From Streptomyces sp. GSL17-111 (GTDB lineage: Bacteria > Actinomycetota > Actinomycetes > Streptomycetales > Streptomycetaceae): a stretch of 64,000 bases of DNA. This document shows, one piece after another, positions 27,075 through 36,113 of the stretch. The stretch lies in the NCBI RefSeq assembly GCF_037911585.1, contig NZ_JBAJNS010000001.1, positions 3,900,001 to 3,964,000 of the forward strand. The letters are read 5' to 3'. Made by a program: the position numbers and the translations under genes. The notes under the pieces were generated by a model, which saw only the letters and a list, made by a program, of their open reading frames with translations, was not told the DNA's origin and did no database searches. Each line of letters starts with the position of its first letter. Positions within the stretch are counted from its first letter, which is position 1.

Positions 27075-28190
27075 TCAGCCCAGCAGCCGCCGCAGGCCCA
27101 GCCGTCCCCACAGCAGGCTGGCGCCGTAGGACAGGGCGATCACCGCACCCAGCAGCCCCAGCAGCGTGCCGACGGCGACCGCGCCGCCCAGGTCCGCAGA
27201 CACCAGCGGACGCACCAGCTCCTCCACGAACAGCACGTGCACCATGTACGCCCCCATCGCCGCGTCCGCCAGCCGCCGCAGCGGCACCCGCAGCCGCTCC
27301 GGCACCGGCCTGCGGCTGACGAGCAGCAGCACGCACGCCGTCATCAGCCCGACGAAGAGGTGCGCGTTGGGGATCACGTAGTGGATCTGCGTGTGGTACC
27401 AGAGGCAGCCCGCCATCGTCAGCGGCAGCAGCACCGCGAAGGGCCACCGCCTGCCGCGCAGGACGGATCCGGGGAGCGCGATCAGCAGACCGCCCGCGAC
27501 GGCGTACACCAGCGAGTACGTGCCGAACCCCCAGCCGACGCGCGGCACCGCCCAGCCGGTGACCTCCCCGACCGTGGACAGCGTGCTCGGCCCCACCGCC
27601 ACCGCCAGCAGCGCGACCCCGAGCCCCCAGGGCCGCTGCCCGTCCTTGAGCAGCACGGCGAAGGCCAGCACGGCGACGACCGGCAGGTAGGCGTAGAGGA
27701 ACCACAGGTGGTAGGCGGGCTGCACGGAGGCGAAGAGCGAGTCCACCGCCAGATCGACCACCGGGTCGTCGTTGCGGTCCCGCGCCCACGCCCACACCAG
27801 GTAGACGCCCGTCCAGACGAACAACGGCACGCCGGTGCGGACGATGCGCGTCCACATCCGCCCCTCGCTCCGGGGCGTCGCGCCGACCAGGACGCCCCAT
27901 CCCGCGATGGCGAAGAACACCGGGACGGCGAAGGAGTTGACGGCCTCGAAGAAGTGGCCCGTCCAGTAGGCGCCCGCGCCGTTCGCCCGGTCGTTGTCCA
28001 CCACGTGGATGAAGGTCGCGGCGACGTGCCCCAGCATCACCGTGCACGACGCCAGCAGCCGCAGCACGTCCACGTCGAACCGGTGCTCGCGTGCCGTCGT
28101 CGGCGCGGCGGGAGGGGCGTGTTCGACCTCGCTTGCTTCGGCCGCCGGGGCGGCGTCGTCCGGGCGGGCGGTGAGGGATCTGGAAGCCAT
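27075..28190 (-). CDS. Acyltransferase-3 family integral membrane protein
   Basis: 371 residues from ATG 28190. Begins with a cytoplasmic tail and DVDVLRLLASCTVMLGHVAATF, the first helix with the conserved His of acyltransferase-3 proteins, then about nine more helices, including VPVFFAIAGWGVLVG and HLWFLYAYLPVVAVL. This family O-acetylates or acylates surface polysaccharides or lipids. Its placement opposite a second acyltransferase-3 gene, next to the glycan transferases, suggests decoration of the same polymer. Confidence 0.88.
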   Translation of the reverse strand: MASRSLTARPDDAAPAAEASEVEHAPPAAPTTAREHRFDVDVLRLLASCTVMLGHVAATFIHVVDNDRANGAGAYWTGHFFEAVNSFAVPVFFAIAGWGVLVGATPRSEGRMWTRIVRTGVPLFVWTGVYLVWAWARDRNDDPVVDLAVDSLFASVQPAYHLWFLYAYLPVVAVLAFAVLLKDGQRPWGLGVALLAVAVGPSTLSTVGEVTGWAVPRVGWGFGTYSLVYAVAGGLLIALPGSVLRGRRWPFAVLLPLTMAGCLWYHTQIHYVIPNAHLFVGLMTACVLLLVSRRPVPERLRVPLRRLADAAMGAYMVHVLFVEELVRPLVSADLGGAVAVGTLLGLLGAVIALSYGASLLWGRLGLRRLLG

Positions 28191-28517
28191 GGGCGTGAGC
28201 CGGTCCTGGGGGAGTGGGCGAGTGGGGAAACAACTCCCCGAAGGAGTAGCCGCCCGGCCGGAACGCCGTGGACCCTGCGCGTGACCCCCGGGTGAACGAG
28301 GGGTGTGCGCGGAGTTCCCCCCGCCGTCTCCCCGGCGAACGCCGGGTGGTGGCCCCCGGGCGCACCCGCCCCTCGGACCACCGGACGTGTACCCGCCGTT
28401 CACCCTCCGGCCGGACGTACGCCATGTGCCGCGCCTCGACGCGCGGCAGAGTGCACCGGCCGGTCCGGACGGCCGGTGGAGTCCTCCGCCCCGGTGTGCC
28501 TGGAGCCCGCAGCCCGC
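28191..28517. other. Divergent promoter region between two acyltransferase genes
   Basis: 327 bp between the two starts. I see no long inverted repeat, RNA motif or credible small gene. It must hold promoters in both directions; GGAG at 28502-28505 is the likely ribosome site of the plus-strand gene. Confidence 0.5.
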
Positions 28518-29651
28518 ATGAGCGTCACTCCCCATCCCCGGTCGCCGTCGCCACCCGCTTCCGCCACCGCGCGGGACCCCTGGTGGGACAACGTCCGCTT
28601 CGTCGCCGCCACGCTGATCGTCGTCCTGCACACGGTCGGCAGCATCATGGCGCGCCACGAGACGCTGCACGCGTTCAGCGTGGGCACCTGGGCGCTGCGC
28701 GTCCCCGTCTTCGTCGTGCTGGCCGGGGTGTTCAGCAGCGCCGGGCCGCTCGGTGGACGACGGCTGCGCGGGCTGACGCAGTCGGTGGCCGTCCCGGCCG
28801 CGCTGTTCAGCCTCCTGTACTCCCTGGAGGTCCTGGCCCTGGGCGGCGAGTTCCGGCTGCACGTGACGCAACTGCCGTGGACGCTGTGGTTCCTCATGTC
28901 CCTGTTCTGCTGGCGGCTGCTGCTCCCGCTGGTCGTGCAGCTCCGCCACCCCCTGATCATGACCTCGGTGGCCGCGCTCGCCGCCGGGTACGTGGAGACG
29001 CTGGGGATGGCCTACTCGGCGAGCCGGACCGTCGTCTACCTCCCGCTGTTCTACCTCGGCTGGCGCCTCGGACAGGGCGCGCTGCGCGGCTGGTTCACCG
29101 CCCGCTGGAGCCTGCCCGTCGCCGCCGCCGGGCTGCTGGCCTCCGGCCTGGCCGGGCTGGCCTGGCACCGCGACGTGTCGGGGTCGTGGCTGTCGATGCG
29201 CCACCCGTACGCGGCCGAACCGCTCGGTCTGGAGTGGGCGTGGCTGATCCGGCTCGCCGTCCTGGCGGTCGCGGCGGCGCTGGTGCTGTGCCTGCTGCGG
29301 GTGACGCCGCGCCGCAGGCTGCCGTTCGTCTCCGCGCTGGGCAGCGCCGGGTTCACCATCTACCTGCTGCACCCGCTGGTCATCCTCCCGTTCCGGGAGA
29401 CGGGCTGGATCGCGCGCGTCAACACACCGGGGGAACAGGTCGGCCTGGTGCTGTGCGCGGTCGCCCTGGCCGCCGTCCTGGGGTCGCCCCCGGTGCGGTG
29501 GCTCGCCCGCCCCCTCGTCCGCCCCCCTGTCACCCGCCTCTTCGCACCCCCCGAGCCGGCCCCGCCGCCCCCCACCCCGCCGCCGCACCCCGCCCCGGAC
29601 GCGCAGCCCCTCCCGACCCCCGACTCCCCGACCCCGGTGGCCCACCGCTGA
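28518..29651 (+). CDS. Acyltransferase-3 family integral membrane protein
   Basis: 377 residues from ATG 28518. RDPWWDNVRFVAATLIVVLHTVGSIM carries the first helix and conserved His; PVFVVLAGVFSS, TLWFLMSLFCWRLLLPLV and the late helices ending SAGFTIYLLHPLVILPFRE fit an OafA/fucose-4-O-acetylase-like member. The last 50 residues are a Pro-rich cytoplasmic tail. Likely acetylates a surface glycan; acceptor unknown. Confidence 0.88.
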   Translation: MSVTPHPRSPSPPASATARDPWWDNVRFVAATLIVVLHTVGSIMARHETLHAFSVGTWALRVPVFVVLAGVFSSAGPLGGRRLRGLTQSVAVPAALFSLLYSLEVLALGGEFRLHVTQLPWTLWFLMSLFCWRLLLPLVVQLRHPLIMTSVAALAAGYVETLGMAYSASRTVVYLPLFYLGWRLGQGALRGWFTARWSLPVAAAGLLASGLAGLAWHRDVSGSWLSMRHPYAAEPLGLEWAWLIRLAVLAVAAALVLCLLRVTPRRRLPFVSALGSAGFTIYLLHPLVILPFRETGWIARVNTPGEQVGLVLCAVALAAVLGSPPVRWLARPLVRPPVTRLFAPPEPAPPPPTPPPHPAPDAQPLPTPDSPTPVAHR

Positions 29652-29801
29652 GCCGGGCGCCCACGGGGAGGGAGCGTCCGTGTATGTGGCCCTGTTCCTC
29701 CGACGGCGGGCGAGATCGTCGGTCCCAGGGTCGGGCGGTATGGCTCTCCTGTGAGCGGCACGCGATTCTGGTGCTGCCCCGACAACCGCGAAGGAGACGC
29801 G

Positions 29802-29930
29802 ATGTCCAGCGACAAGGACGACGAAGACGCCCGCCGCCGGAAAGAGGAGGAGGAGAGGGAGGAGCGTGAACGGCGGGAGGAAGAGGAGGCGAGGGCCGCT
29901 CAGCAGTTGAACCAGTCCCTGTGGGACTGA
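29802..29930 (+). CDS. 42-residue highly charged small protein
   Basis: ATG 29802 follows a strong AAGGAGA site (29791-29797). The product starts MSSDKDDEDARRRKEEEE, continues as alternating Glu/Arg runs, and ends AAQQLNQSLWD. It should form a single charged helix with a hydrophobic C-terminal tip. The good ribosome site and clean reading argue that it is expressed. Function unknown. Confidence 0.6.
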   Translation: MSSDKDDEDARRRKEEEEREERERREEEEARAAQQLNQSLWD

Positions 29931-30363
29931 GCGGCGTCGGCCGGCTGAGGTAGCGCGCCCCGAACGCGTCGCCGTGGCCGACGTGCCGGGCGGTGGAGTC
30001 GGACCTTCTCCATCGCCCGATCCGCCCCGGCATGGGCGAAACCGGCTCCCTGCCCGAACGGTCCCGACGCCCGGCCGCGATCCGGGGCCACTGCGTGTGC
30101 ATCGTGGGCCGCGACGGCCGTCCGCCGGGGGGAAATGTCGGGTTCATTCGGAGGTCGTCACGCGTTCACGCGCGGCGCGCACCGGGTTCGGGCGGGATAT
30201 CCCATCGCATGGTGTTCCCTCAGGTCAGCGCGTGGGACGTCCCACGTCGGCGTCACGTGCCCGGCAGGGGTTGCGGCCTCTTCCGGCGGCTCCGCAGGCT
30301 CATGACGGGGCTCGGCGATCCGGCGGAGCCCTGCGCACACCTGCCTGAACCGACAGGAGCACC
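29931..30363. promoter_or_regulatory. Intergenic region with perfect 16-bp palindrome
   Basis: 433 bp without a convincing gene. It holds GGGATATCCC (30194-30203) and the perfect 16-bp palindrome CGTGGGACGTCCCACG (30231-30246), 118 bases before the secreted peptidoglycan-binding gene. The palindrome is an operator candidate. The region's other reading frames look like non-coding shadows. Confidence 0.5.
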
Positions 30364-30792
30364 ATGAACCTCCGCGCCAAGTCCGTGTCCGTCCTCGGGG
30401 CGGCGGCCGTCGCCGCCACGACCCTCGTGGCGCTGCCCGCAGGCACCGCCCACGCCGCCTACCCGAAGTGCAACAGCAGCAAGGCCATCGACACCAGCCA
30501 CGGCCTCGTCCGCCAGCCCTACTACACGGGCACGGGTTCCCGGAACTGCGTCATGGGCGTCGGGGCCGACAACGGCGCCGTGCGTCGGCTCCAGTACGTC
30601 CTCGTCCACTGCTACAACCGCGACATCGGCATCGACGGGGTCTACGGGGCGAACACCAAGAACGCCGTGCGGTACGTCCAGCAGTTCGAGGGTCTCGCGA
30701 GCCAGGACATCGACGGCGTCTACGGGCCGCTGACCCGCAAGGCGATGAAGTGGCGCACCAACACGGGCATCTGCTTCCGCCCGGCGGTCTGA
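30364..30792 (+). CDS. Secreted peptidoglycan-binding (PG_binding_1) protein
   Basis: 142 residues. A Sec signal peptide (MNLRAKSVSVLGAAAVAATT, cleaved near AHA-A, residue 32) precedes one peptidoglycan-binding domain: VRRLQYVLVHCYN, IDGVYGANTKNAVRYVQQ, and DGVYGPLTRKAMKW. Four cysteines in the mature part (CNSSKA, NCVMGV, CYNRD, ICFRP) may form disulfides. No catalytic domain is attached. GACAGGAGCACC is the ribosome site. Confidence 0.88.
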   Translation: MNLRAKSVSVLGAAAVAATTLVALPAGTAHAAYPKCNSSKAIDTSHGLVRQPYYTGTGSRNCVMGVGADNGAVRRLQYVLVHCYNRDIGIDGVYGANTKNAVRYVQQFEGLASQDIDGVYGPLTRKAMKWRTNTGICFRPAV

Positions 30793-30824
30793 GACACGAC
30801 GGCCGCACGGCGCCTGACGCCTCT

Positions 30825-30855
30825 GGTCGACGGGTTGTTCACCGGCCCGTCGACC
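30825..30855 (+). terminator. Hairpin after the peptidoglycan-binding gene
   Basis: Perfect 10-bp stem GGTCGACGGG (30825-30834) / CCCGTCGACC (30846-30855), 11-base loop, 33 bases after the stop. Confidence 0.65.
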
Positions 30856-31053
30856 CGGTCAGGCCACGCGGGATTCTGACCGACGTCGTCACCGATCCGC
30901 ACGGTCAAGGGGTGTGGCCCTTGCGCGGCGACCCACGGGACGCCGCTCCTGTCGAGGCGGCATCACGACGTCCGATGGGACACGCGAGCCGTCGCGGACG
31001 CCTGCTGTCGCCAGCCGCCTCGGCAGACTGACGCTTCCGCAGGCCCTCCGGGC

Positions 31054-31263
31054 TCACCGCGACTCCGCGCCCCAGGTGATGAAAGCCGACCAGGTGGCCG
31101 GGGCGAGGGCGAGGGCGGGGCCTGCGGGGTTCTTGGAGTCGCGGACGTGGACTGTGGCCGGGGTGGCGGCGACTTCGACGCAGTCGGGGCCGTCGTTGCT
31201 GCTGTGGCTGCTCTTGGTCCACGCCAGGGTGGAGCCGTTCGCGGGTGAGAGCTTGAGCGTCAT
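31054..31263 (-). CDS. DUF397 small protein
   Basis: 69 residues: LAWTKSSHSSNDGPDCVEVAA and VHVRDSKNPAGPAL are the DUF397 signature. In Streptomyces these are partners of XRE-DUF5753 regulators (WhiJ-like pairs) and are thought to act against them or with them in development. ATG 31263 overlaps the stop of the upstream XRE gene by ATGA. Its regulator partner here is broken by a stop codon. Confidence 0.9.
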   Translation of the reverse strand: MTLKLSPANGSTLAWTKSSHSSNDGPDCVEVAATPATVHVRDSKNPAGPALALAPATWSAFITWGAESR

Positions 31264-32120
31264 GTGTCTCCCAGCGCCTGCTCGATCAGTTCCAGCGACT
31301 CCCGGGGCGGGAGGGCCTGCGACCGCAGCATCCCATACCGCATGTCGAGCGTCTGCACGTCTTTTGGACGGGAGAAGTACCGACTGGCCAGATGGGTCTC
31401 GGCGAAGCCCACGGTTGTTCCGCGCCGCAGCTTCAGCACTCGGAAGTCCCCACTCATCCCGGCGTGTTCCTCGCACGCCGTCGGCATGACCTGGATCGTG
31501 ACGTGGCGGAGCCGGGCGAGGTCCAGGAGGCGGCTGAGCTGTTGGCGCAGGACGGCGGTGCCGCCGATGGGGCGTCGCAGCGTCACCTCCTCCTGGACGA
31601 AGGTGAGCAGCGGCGGATGTTGGGCCTCCAGCAGGTGTTGGCGGGCCATGCGGGCCGCGACGTGGCGTTCGATGCCCGCCTCGTCGAACGCGGGGCAGCG
31701 CATGCGGTACAGGGCACGGGCGTACTCCTCGGTCTGGAGGAGTCCTTGCATGTTCTGGCTGCCCTAGGCGCCGATCTCCACGGCCTCGCGCTCGACCTTG
31801 GCGAGGTCGCGGACCTTCTTGGGGTACCGCGCCTCGGCGACGTCGTCCTTCATCGCCGCGATCTTCCCGCCCGCGTTCAGGACGCGGTCCGCGGACTCCA
31901 GGAGGACCGGCTGGGCGAGGCGGCGTCCGCGTTCGACGGCCGAGATCATCTCCAGGCTGTAGCCCAACTCCGCGCCCAGCTCGGCCTGGGTGAGTCCGGC
32001 AGCTTCGCGCCAGAGCTTGATCTGTCGCCCGACCGCCTTCATCAGCGCTGTGGACTCGTCGTCCAGCCCGAGGTCCCAACCGGAGTCGCCGTCCCCGTCC
32101 GCAGGGTGCTCGGCGTCCAT
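31260..32120 (-). pseudogene. XRE-DUF5753 regulator split by one in-frame amber codon
   Basis: The reading frame from ATG 32120 gives a helix-turn-helix (LTQAELGAELGYSLEMISAVERGRR) and meets TAG at 31764-31766 after EREAVEIGA. The same frame goes on without a shift as GSQNMQGLLQTEEYARALYRM through a complete DUF5753 effector domain to the TGA at 31260. In related proteins this position is usually an aromatic residue before the PGLLQTEEYA motif, so TAC to TAG (one base) explains it. Either a true nonsense mutation or a sequencing error. The HTH half (118 residues) could still be made. Confidence 0.85.
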
Positions 32121-32488
32121 GCCACCCGCCTTCCGTCGTCCCACCGGTGCAACGTCCGTGCGGGCGGCGGCGTCACGTCGGTCCGGCCGGACAACGGGCG
32201 GCGTGTCCGGGACGGGTGGCGGTGACCGGGTCGTGGTGGGTCGCGATCCGGTGGGCGGGGTCGTGGTGGGGCGCGAGGTCAACCCACCCAAGGACGTTGC
32301 GGAAAGGACTCACCCCGACCCAACCCCACCCTTGTGACCCGAACGGGTGATGCGGTGCGAACGGGCTGGACAGGCGCGGCGGGGGCGGGCATAGGCTCCG
32401 GGCATACACCTCCACACATGCGACGGCCCCCGGCCGGGACGGCAATCCCGATCGAGGGCCTGACCACCGAGGAAGAGGAAGCTTCCCG
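32121..32488. other. Divergent spacer with a 13-bp direct repeat
   Basis: 368 bp between the XRE gene and the plus-strand HTH gene. GGGTCGTGGTGGG occurs at 32228-32240 and again at 32258-32270, exactly 30 bases apart, which would place a bound protein on the same DNA face about three turns apart. No gene seen. Confidence 0.5.
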
Positions 32489-33418
32489 ATGGCTGAGCAG
32501 CAGCTTAACGCGCCCCCGTGCGCGGATTCCGGCGTTCCACGCCGAGGAGTGACGCACGAACGGGTCCGGCACACCGAGTGCTTCACCGTCGTCGGCAATC
32601 ACCTGGCCCAGCACGGGCGGTTGAGCCTGAAGGCCATCGGCCTCGCGGTGCACATCCAGTCGCTGCCCGAGGGGGCCCGGGTGGACATCCGGACGCTCGC
32701 CGGCCGTTTTCCGGAGGGCGAGGTCAGCGTCGCGGCGGCGCTCCGGGAGCTGGAGGAGCACGGCTACCTCACGCGGCGGCGTCGACGGCTGCCCAGCGGG
32801 CGGATCGTCACGCTCACGACGTGCCACCACCGGCCGGGTCACGTCGGGGCGCCGGGCGTGCGGCGGGCGCGGCCGGGGCGCGGTGGGCCGGGCCCGAGGG
32901 CGATGGCGCGGCCCGAAGCTGACGTCCGGCCGCCGGACGTCAGCCACCCGCCGTCCGGCTCCGCGCCGTCCGGCCCCGAGGCCGCGCCCCGGCCGTCCCC
33001 GCCCGCGCGGGCGCCCCGGCCCGCCGCACCGCCGCTGCCGGAGCCGAGGCGGCCGGAGCTGGCGCCCTACCGGGCGGCGCGGGCCTTCCTCGTCACGCTG
33101 CGGCGGCGGGACACGCGGCTGCTGCTGTCCGAGGCGGACGTGGGGCGGCTGACCCCGGCCGTGGCGGCCTGGTTCGAGCGCGGCGCCAGCCCGGAGGCCC
33201 TGCGGACCACCCTGACCGCGAACCTGCCGGATCCGCTGACGCGCCCGGCCGGGCTCTTGCGCTACCGGTTGACGGCGCTGCTGCCGCCCGTGCTGCGGGC
33301 CGTGGACGATCCGCCGTCCGCCCGTCCCGATCCGCTGCGGAACTGCGACGGCTGCGACCGGGCCTTCCGCGCGCCCCGCCCCGGCCGCTGCGCCGACTGC
33401 CGCCACGGCGCCGCCTGA
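32489..33418 (+). CDS. Winged-helix DNA-binding protein with C-terminal zinc ribbon
   Basis: 309 residues from ATG 32489 after GAGGAAGAGGAAG. Residues about 25-110 form a winged helix of the phage replisome-organiser/MarR-like kind common in Streptomyces (GRLSLKAIGLAVHIQSLPEG, EVSVAAALRELEEHGYLTRRR). A Pro-rich linker follows, then a helical domain (APYRAARAFLVTLRRRD), and a final Cys4 knuckle (CDGCDRAF ... GRCADC). Probably a transcription factor. Divergent from the disrupted XRE gene. Confidence 0.8.
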   Translation: MAEQQLNAPPCADSGVPRRGVTHERVRHTECFTVVGNHLAQHGRLSLKAIGLAVHIQSLPEGARVDIRTLAGRFPEGEVSVAAALRELEEHGYLTRRRRRLPSGRIVTLTTCHHRPGHVGAPGVRRARPGRGGPGPRAMARPEADVRPPDVSHPPSGSAPSGPEAAPRPSPPARAPRPAAPPLPEPRRPELAPYRAARAFLVTLRRRDTRLLLSEADVGRLTPAVAAWFERGASPEALRTTLTANLPDPLTRPAGLLRYRLTALLPPVLRAVDDPPSARPDPLRNCDGCDRAFRAPRPGRCADCRHGAA

Positions 33419-33586
33419 GCCGGTCCCGTCGATCAGCCGCGCCGCCGATCCGCCGCGCCGCCATGCCCTGCCCGCTCAACGTCCGTGTACGCGGGGGCCG
33501 TTACTGTATGCCTGGCGCCCTCGGGGCGCCGCCGTGTGCCGGGTCCGGCGCCCGGCACCAGTTGTGACGTGAAGGGGGCACCCCGG

Positions 33587-33802
33587 GTGGCCAGCATCGA
33601 AGAAGCCAGGGCGTCGTTCGACCGGTTCGACGCCGACAAGGACGGCCTGGTGACGGCGGAGGAGTTCAAGCGGGCCATGGCCGAGATGGGTGACCCCTAC
33701 GTCACCATCCCCGTCGCCGAGACGCTCATCGCCCAGCGGGACACCAACGAGGACGGCATGCTGTCGTTCGAGGAGTTCTGGAACGCGCTGCGCAAGGAGT
33801 GA
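33587..33802 (+). CDS. Two-EF-hand calcium-binding protein
   Basis: 71 residues from GTG 33587 with AGGGGG before it. Two canonical EF loops: DADKDGLVTAEEF and DTNEDGMLSFEEF, each with Asp at 1, 3 and 5 positions or equivalents and Glu at 12. It is a small cytosolic calmodulin-like protein; Streptomyces has several with roles in calcium buffering. Stands alone. Confidence 0.9.
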   Translation: MASIEEARASFDRFDADKDGLVTAEEFKRAMAEMGDPYVTIPVAETLIAQRDTNEDGMLSFEEFWNALRKE

Positions 33803-33931
33803 CCCCGACCGGCGCGGGTCTTCGAACGGTGTGGCGAAACAGTGGTGAAGCGGGGGCCGCACTCCTTACGATCACCTTGCAGGACGAAACGCCGTCGTTT
33901 CCGGCCCAGCCAGCCCAGCCAGGAGGCCCCC

Positions 33932-34576
33932 ATGCACCGCCGTCGGTCCGCATTCTCCCTCTCCGCCGCAGCCCTGCTGCTGGGCGGTGTGCCCTTGCTG
34001 GCGGGCTGCGGCAGTGAGGCGCATCCGGGGGCCGCGGCCCTGGTGGACGGTGACCGGATCGAGGTCTCCTCGGTGCAGGCGCGGGCCGAGGCCGTCCGGG
34101 ACGCGCAGCGGGCGGACCCGAACGGCGGGCAGCTCCTGGAGCAGACGGGCCCGCTGTCCCGGTACACGCTGAACTACATGCTGCGCGAGCGCGTCGTCGA
34201 GGAGACCGCCGCCAGGCTGGGGGTGGACGACCTCACCCGGCGCGAGGTGCAGCAGTTCCGCGCCGAGCAGGAGGACGCGCGCGGTGGCCCGGAGGCGTAC
34301 GAGGCGTTCATGCTCCAGCAGACGGTCGCGCCGGACCAGATCGACAAGGTCCTGCGGATGCAGCTGCTGATCGACCGGATCGCGCAGGAGCTGGGCGTCG
34401 GGCCGCAGACGCCGAACGCGGACGAGGTGCTGAACGCCGAGTTCGTCGAGACGGCGGAGGCGCTCGACATCGACGTCAACCCGCGCTACGGCGAGTGGAA
34501 CGTCGAGCTGGTGTCCCTGACGGGGGGCACGGAGCCGTGGATCAAGCCCGCGCGGGTGCCGCAGGAACCGGCCTGA
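33932..34576 (+). CDS. SurA N-terminal domain lipoprotein
   Basis: 214 residues from ATG 33932 (AGGAGG 6 bases before). Lipobox LLAGC gives an anchored lipoprotein. The mature part (AALVDGDRIEVSSVQARAEAV, LNYMLRERVVEETAARLGV) matches the SurA_N chaperone-like domain, but there is no PpiC isomerase domain. It should help fold proteins outside the membrane. Located just before mazG, as I recall for Streptomyces generally. Confidence 0.85.
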   Translation: MHRRRSAFSLSAAALLLGGVPLLAGCGSEAHPGAAALVDGDRIEVSSVQARAEAVRDAQRADPNGGQLLEQTGPLSRYTLNYMLRERVVEETAARLGVDDLTRREVQQFRAEQEDARGGPEAYEAFMLQQTVAPDQIDKVLRMQLLIDRIAQELGVGPQTPNADEVLNAEFVETAEALDIDVNPRYGEWNVELVSLTGGTEPWIKPARVPQEPA

Positions 34577-34597
34577 CCGGCGGCGTCGGCCGCGCGT

Positions 34598-34610
34598 TAG
34601 ATTCGACGGG
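34598..34610 (+). promoter_or_regulatory. -10 element placing the mazG start at the mRNA 5' end
   Basis: TAGATT at 34598-34603 matches the TANNNT extended family of -10 sites and ends 6 bases before GTG 34610. A start at +1 would give a leaderless mRNA; no ribosome site is present. A weak -35 candidate CTGACC lies at 34573-34578 (19-base gap). Confidence 0.5.
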
Positions 34611-35659
34611 TGACGTCCTCACCCGAACAGCCCACATCCGCTTCCGGCACCCCCGCGCCCGGCTCCGACGGCACCGGGCGCGTCGTGCTGCTCACCACGA
34701 GCCACCGGGTGGCGCCCGGACTGCTGTCCTGGCCCGCCTGGCAGGCGCTGCGCGACGCCGACCGCGTGCTGTGCGCGGACGCCGGGCACCCGCAGCTGCC
34801 CTACCTGCGGGAGGCGGGCGTGGCCGTCGAGGTGGCCGCGCCCTCCGCGCGTGAGCTGGTCACCTGGTGTGCGGGGGGACGCTCCGTGGTGGTGGTCGCC
34901 GGTGCCGAGGGTGAGCCGGAGCTCACGGACGGGCTGGCCCGGCTGGCGGGCGGCGGCGGGGAGCTGATGCCGGACCTGGAGCTGCTACCGGGGTCCTACG
35001 ACCTGCCGGGCGCGCGGCTGCTGGACGTCGTGGAGGTCATGGACCGCATCCGCCGGGTCTGCCCGTGGACGGGCCCGCGCACCCACGAGGACCTGGTCAA
35101 GTACGGCCTGGAGGAGGCGTACGAGCTGGTCGAGGCGATCGAGGCGGGGGACCGCGCGGAGCTGCGCGAGGAGCTGGGCGACGTCCTGCTCCAGGTGGTC
35201 TTCCACGCCCGCATCGCCGAGGAGGACCCGGACGAGCCGTTCTCCGTGGACGACGTGGCCGCCGGGATCGTCGCCAAGCTCGTGCACCGGCACCCGCACG
35301 TCTTCGGTGAGGAGACGGCCGAGACGGCGGAGGACGTCAAGGCGCACTGGCTGCGCACGAAGGCCGTCGAGAAGCGGCGGACGTCGGTGACGGAGGGGGT
35401 GCCGGTGGGGCAGCCCGCGCTGGCGCTGGCGGCGAAGCTGGCGGGCCGGGCCCGGACGGCGGGGCTGGAGGTCCGGGCCGAGGGCGAGGGCGTCGGGTAC
35501 GAGCTGTTGGCGCTGGCCACCCGGGCCGAGGCGGAGGGCGTGGACCCGGAGACGGCGCTGCGGGTGGCGGCGCGCGCCTACCGGGACGCCGTGCTGGCCG
35601 AGGAGCGCCGCCGTGCGGGAGAGGGTGCGGGGCAGGACACGGGGGACGCGGGGGCGTGA
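34610..35659 (+). CDS. mazG: Nucleoside triphosphate pyrophosphohydrolase MazG
   Basis: 349 residues. The C-terminal half is a MazG all-alpha NTP-PPase: VCPWTGPRTHEDLVKYGLEEAYELVEAI gives the ExxE metal helix and ELREELGDVLLQVVFHA the ExxD helix; VDDVAAGIVAKLVHRHPHVFG is the usual continuation. It hydrolyses (d)NTPs, including damaged ones, to NMP and PPi. The first 130 residues resemble the tetrapyrrole-methylase-like lead found in actinobacterial MazG but are reduced. GTG start, probably leaderless. Confidence 0.93.
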   Translation: MTSSPEQPTSASGTPAPGSDGTGRVVLLTTSHRVAPGLLSWPAWQALRDADRVLCADAGHPQLPYLREAGVAVEVAAPSARELVTWCAGGRSVVVVAGAEGEPELTDGLARLAGGGGELMPDLELLPGSYDLPGARLLDVVEVMDRIRRVCPWTGPRTHEDLVKYGLEEAYELVEAIEAGDRAELREELGDVLLQVVFHARIAEEDPDEPFSVDDVAAGIVAKLVHRHPHVFGEETAETAEDVKAHWLRTKAVEKRRTSVTEGVPVGQPALALAAKLAGRARTAGLEVRAEGEGVGYELLALATRAEAEGVDPETALRVAARAYRDAVLAEERRRAGEGAGQDTGDAGA

Positions 35660-35719
35660 CCCCGTCGGCCGGGTGGACACCGCCCGCGTAAGCCCGGCCC
35701 CGGTGGGTACCCGGCGCGC

Positions 35720-36103
35720 ATGAACGAGACGTTTGCGACGCGCCTGGGCGAGACGTTGGCGGCGGACGACCACCTGGTGGGGCTGGCTCCGCTGGGTTTC
35801 GGAATCATCATCGTGGTGCTGCTGATCCTCACCGTGACGTTGGGCGTCCGAAAGGTCCGGCGCAGCGTCGGACGCTCCCAGCCGCCGATCCAGCATCCGG
35901 GGCACCGGGACGTCACGGGGCACGGCGCCGAGGTCACCGGGTCCTCGGGGCACGAGCGGGAGCTGCGGGAGCCGGACGAGCTGCCGCGCGACGGTCGGCG
36001 CCGAATGCCCTACGAGATCGGGAACTACGGCACCCACCGGGGCAAGACGGACGGCAGGCGGCGCTGGGACTTCGGCAGCCGGGGCGGCGGCACTCCGAAG
36101 TGA
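35720..36103 (+). CDS. DUF6479-like small membrane protein
   Basis: 127 residues: a short N-terminal stretch, one transmembrane helix (LGFGIIIVVLLILTVTLGVR, residues about 25-45), then a basic, polar cytoplasmic tail with ELREPDELPRDGRRRMPYEI and RRWDFGSRGGG. This layout fits the Streptomyces DUF6479 family. Function unknown. Confidence 0.7.
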   Translation: MNETFATRLGETLAADDHLVGLAPLGFGIIIVVLLILTVTLGVRKVRRSVGRSQPPIQHPGHRDVTGHGAEVTGSSGHERELREPDELPRDGRRRMPYEIGNYGTHRGKTDGRRRWDFGSRGGGTPK

Positions 36104-36113
36104 CGTGCGCAGG

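Noticed and set aside
30158..30340. Short frames in the gap before the peptidoglycan-binding gene
   Set aside because: No ribosome site, no family resemblance and no coding-like third-base pattern.
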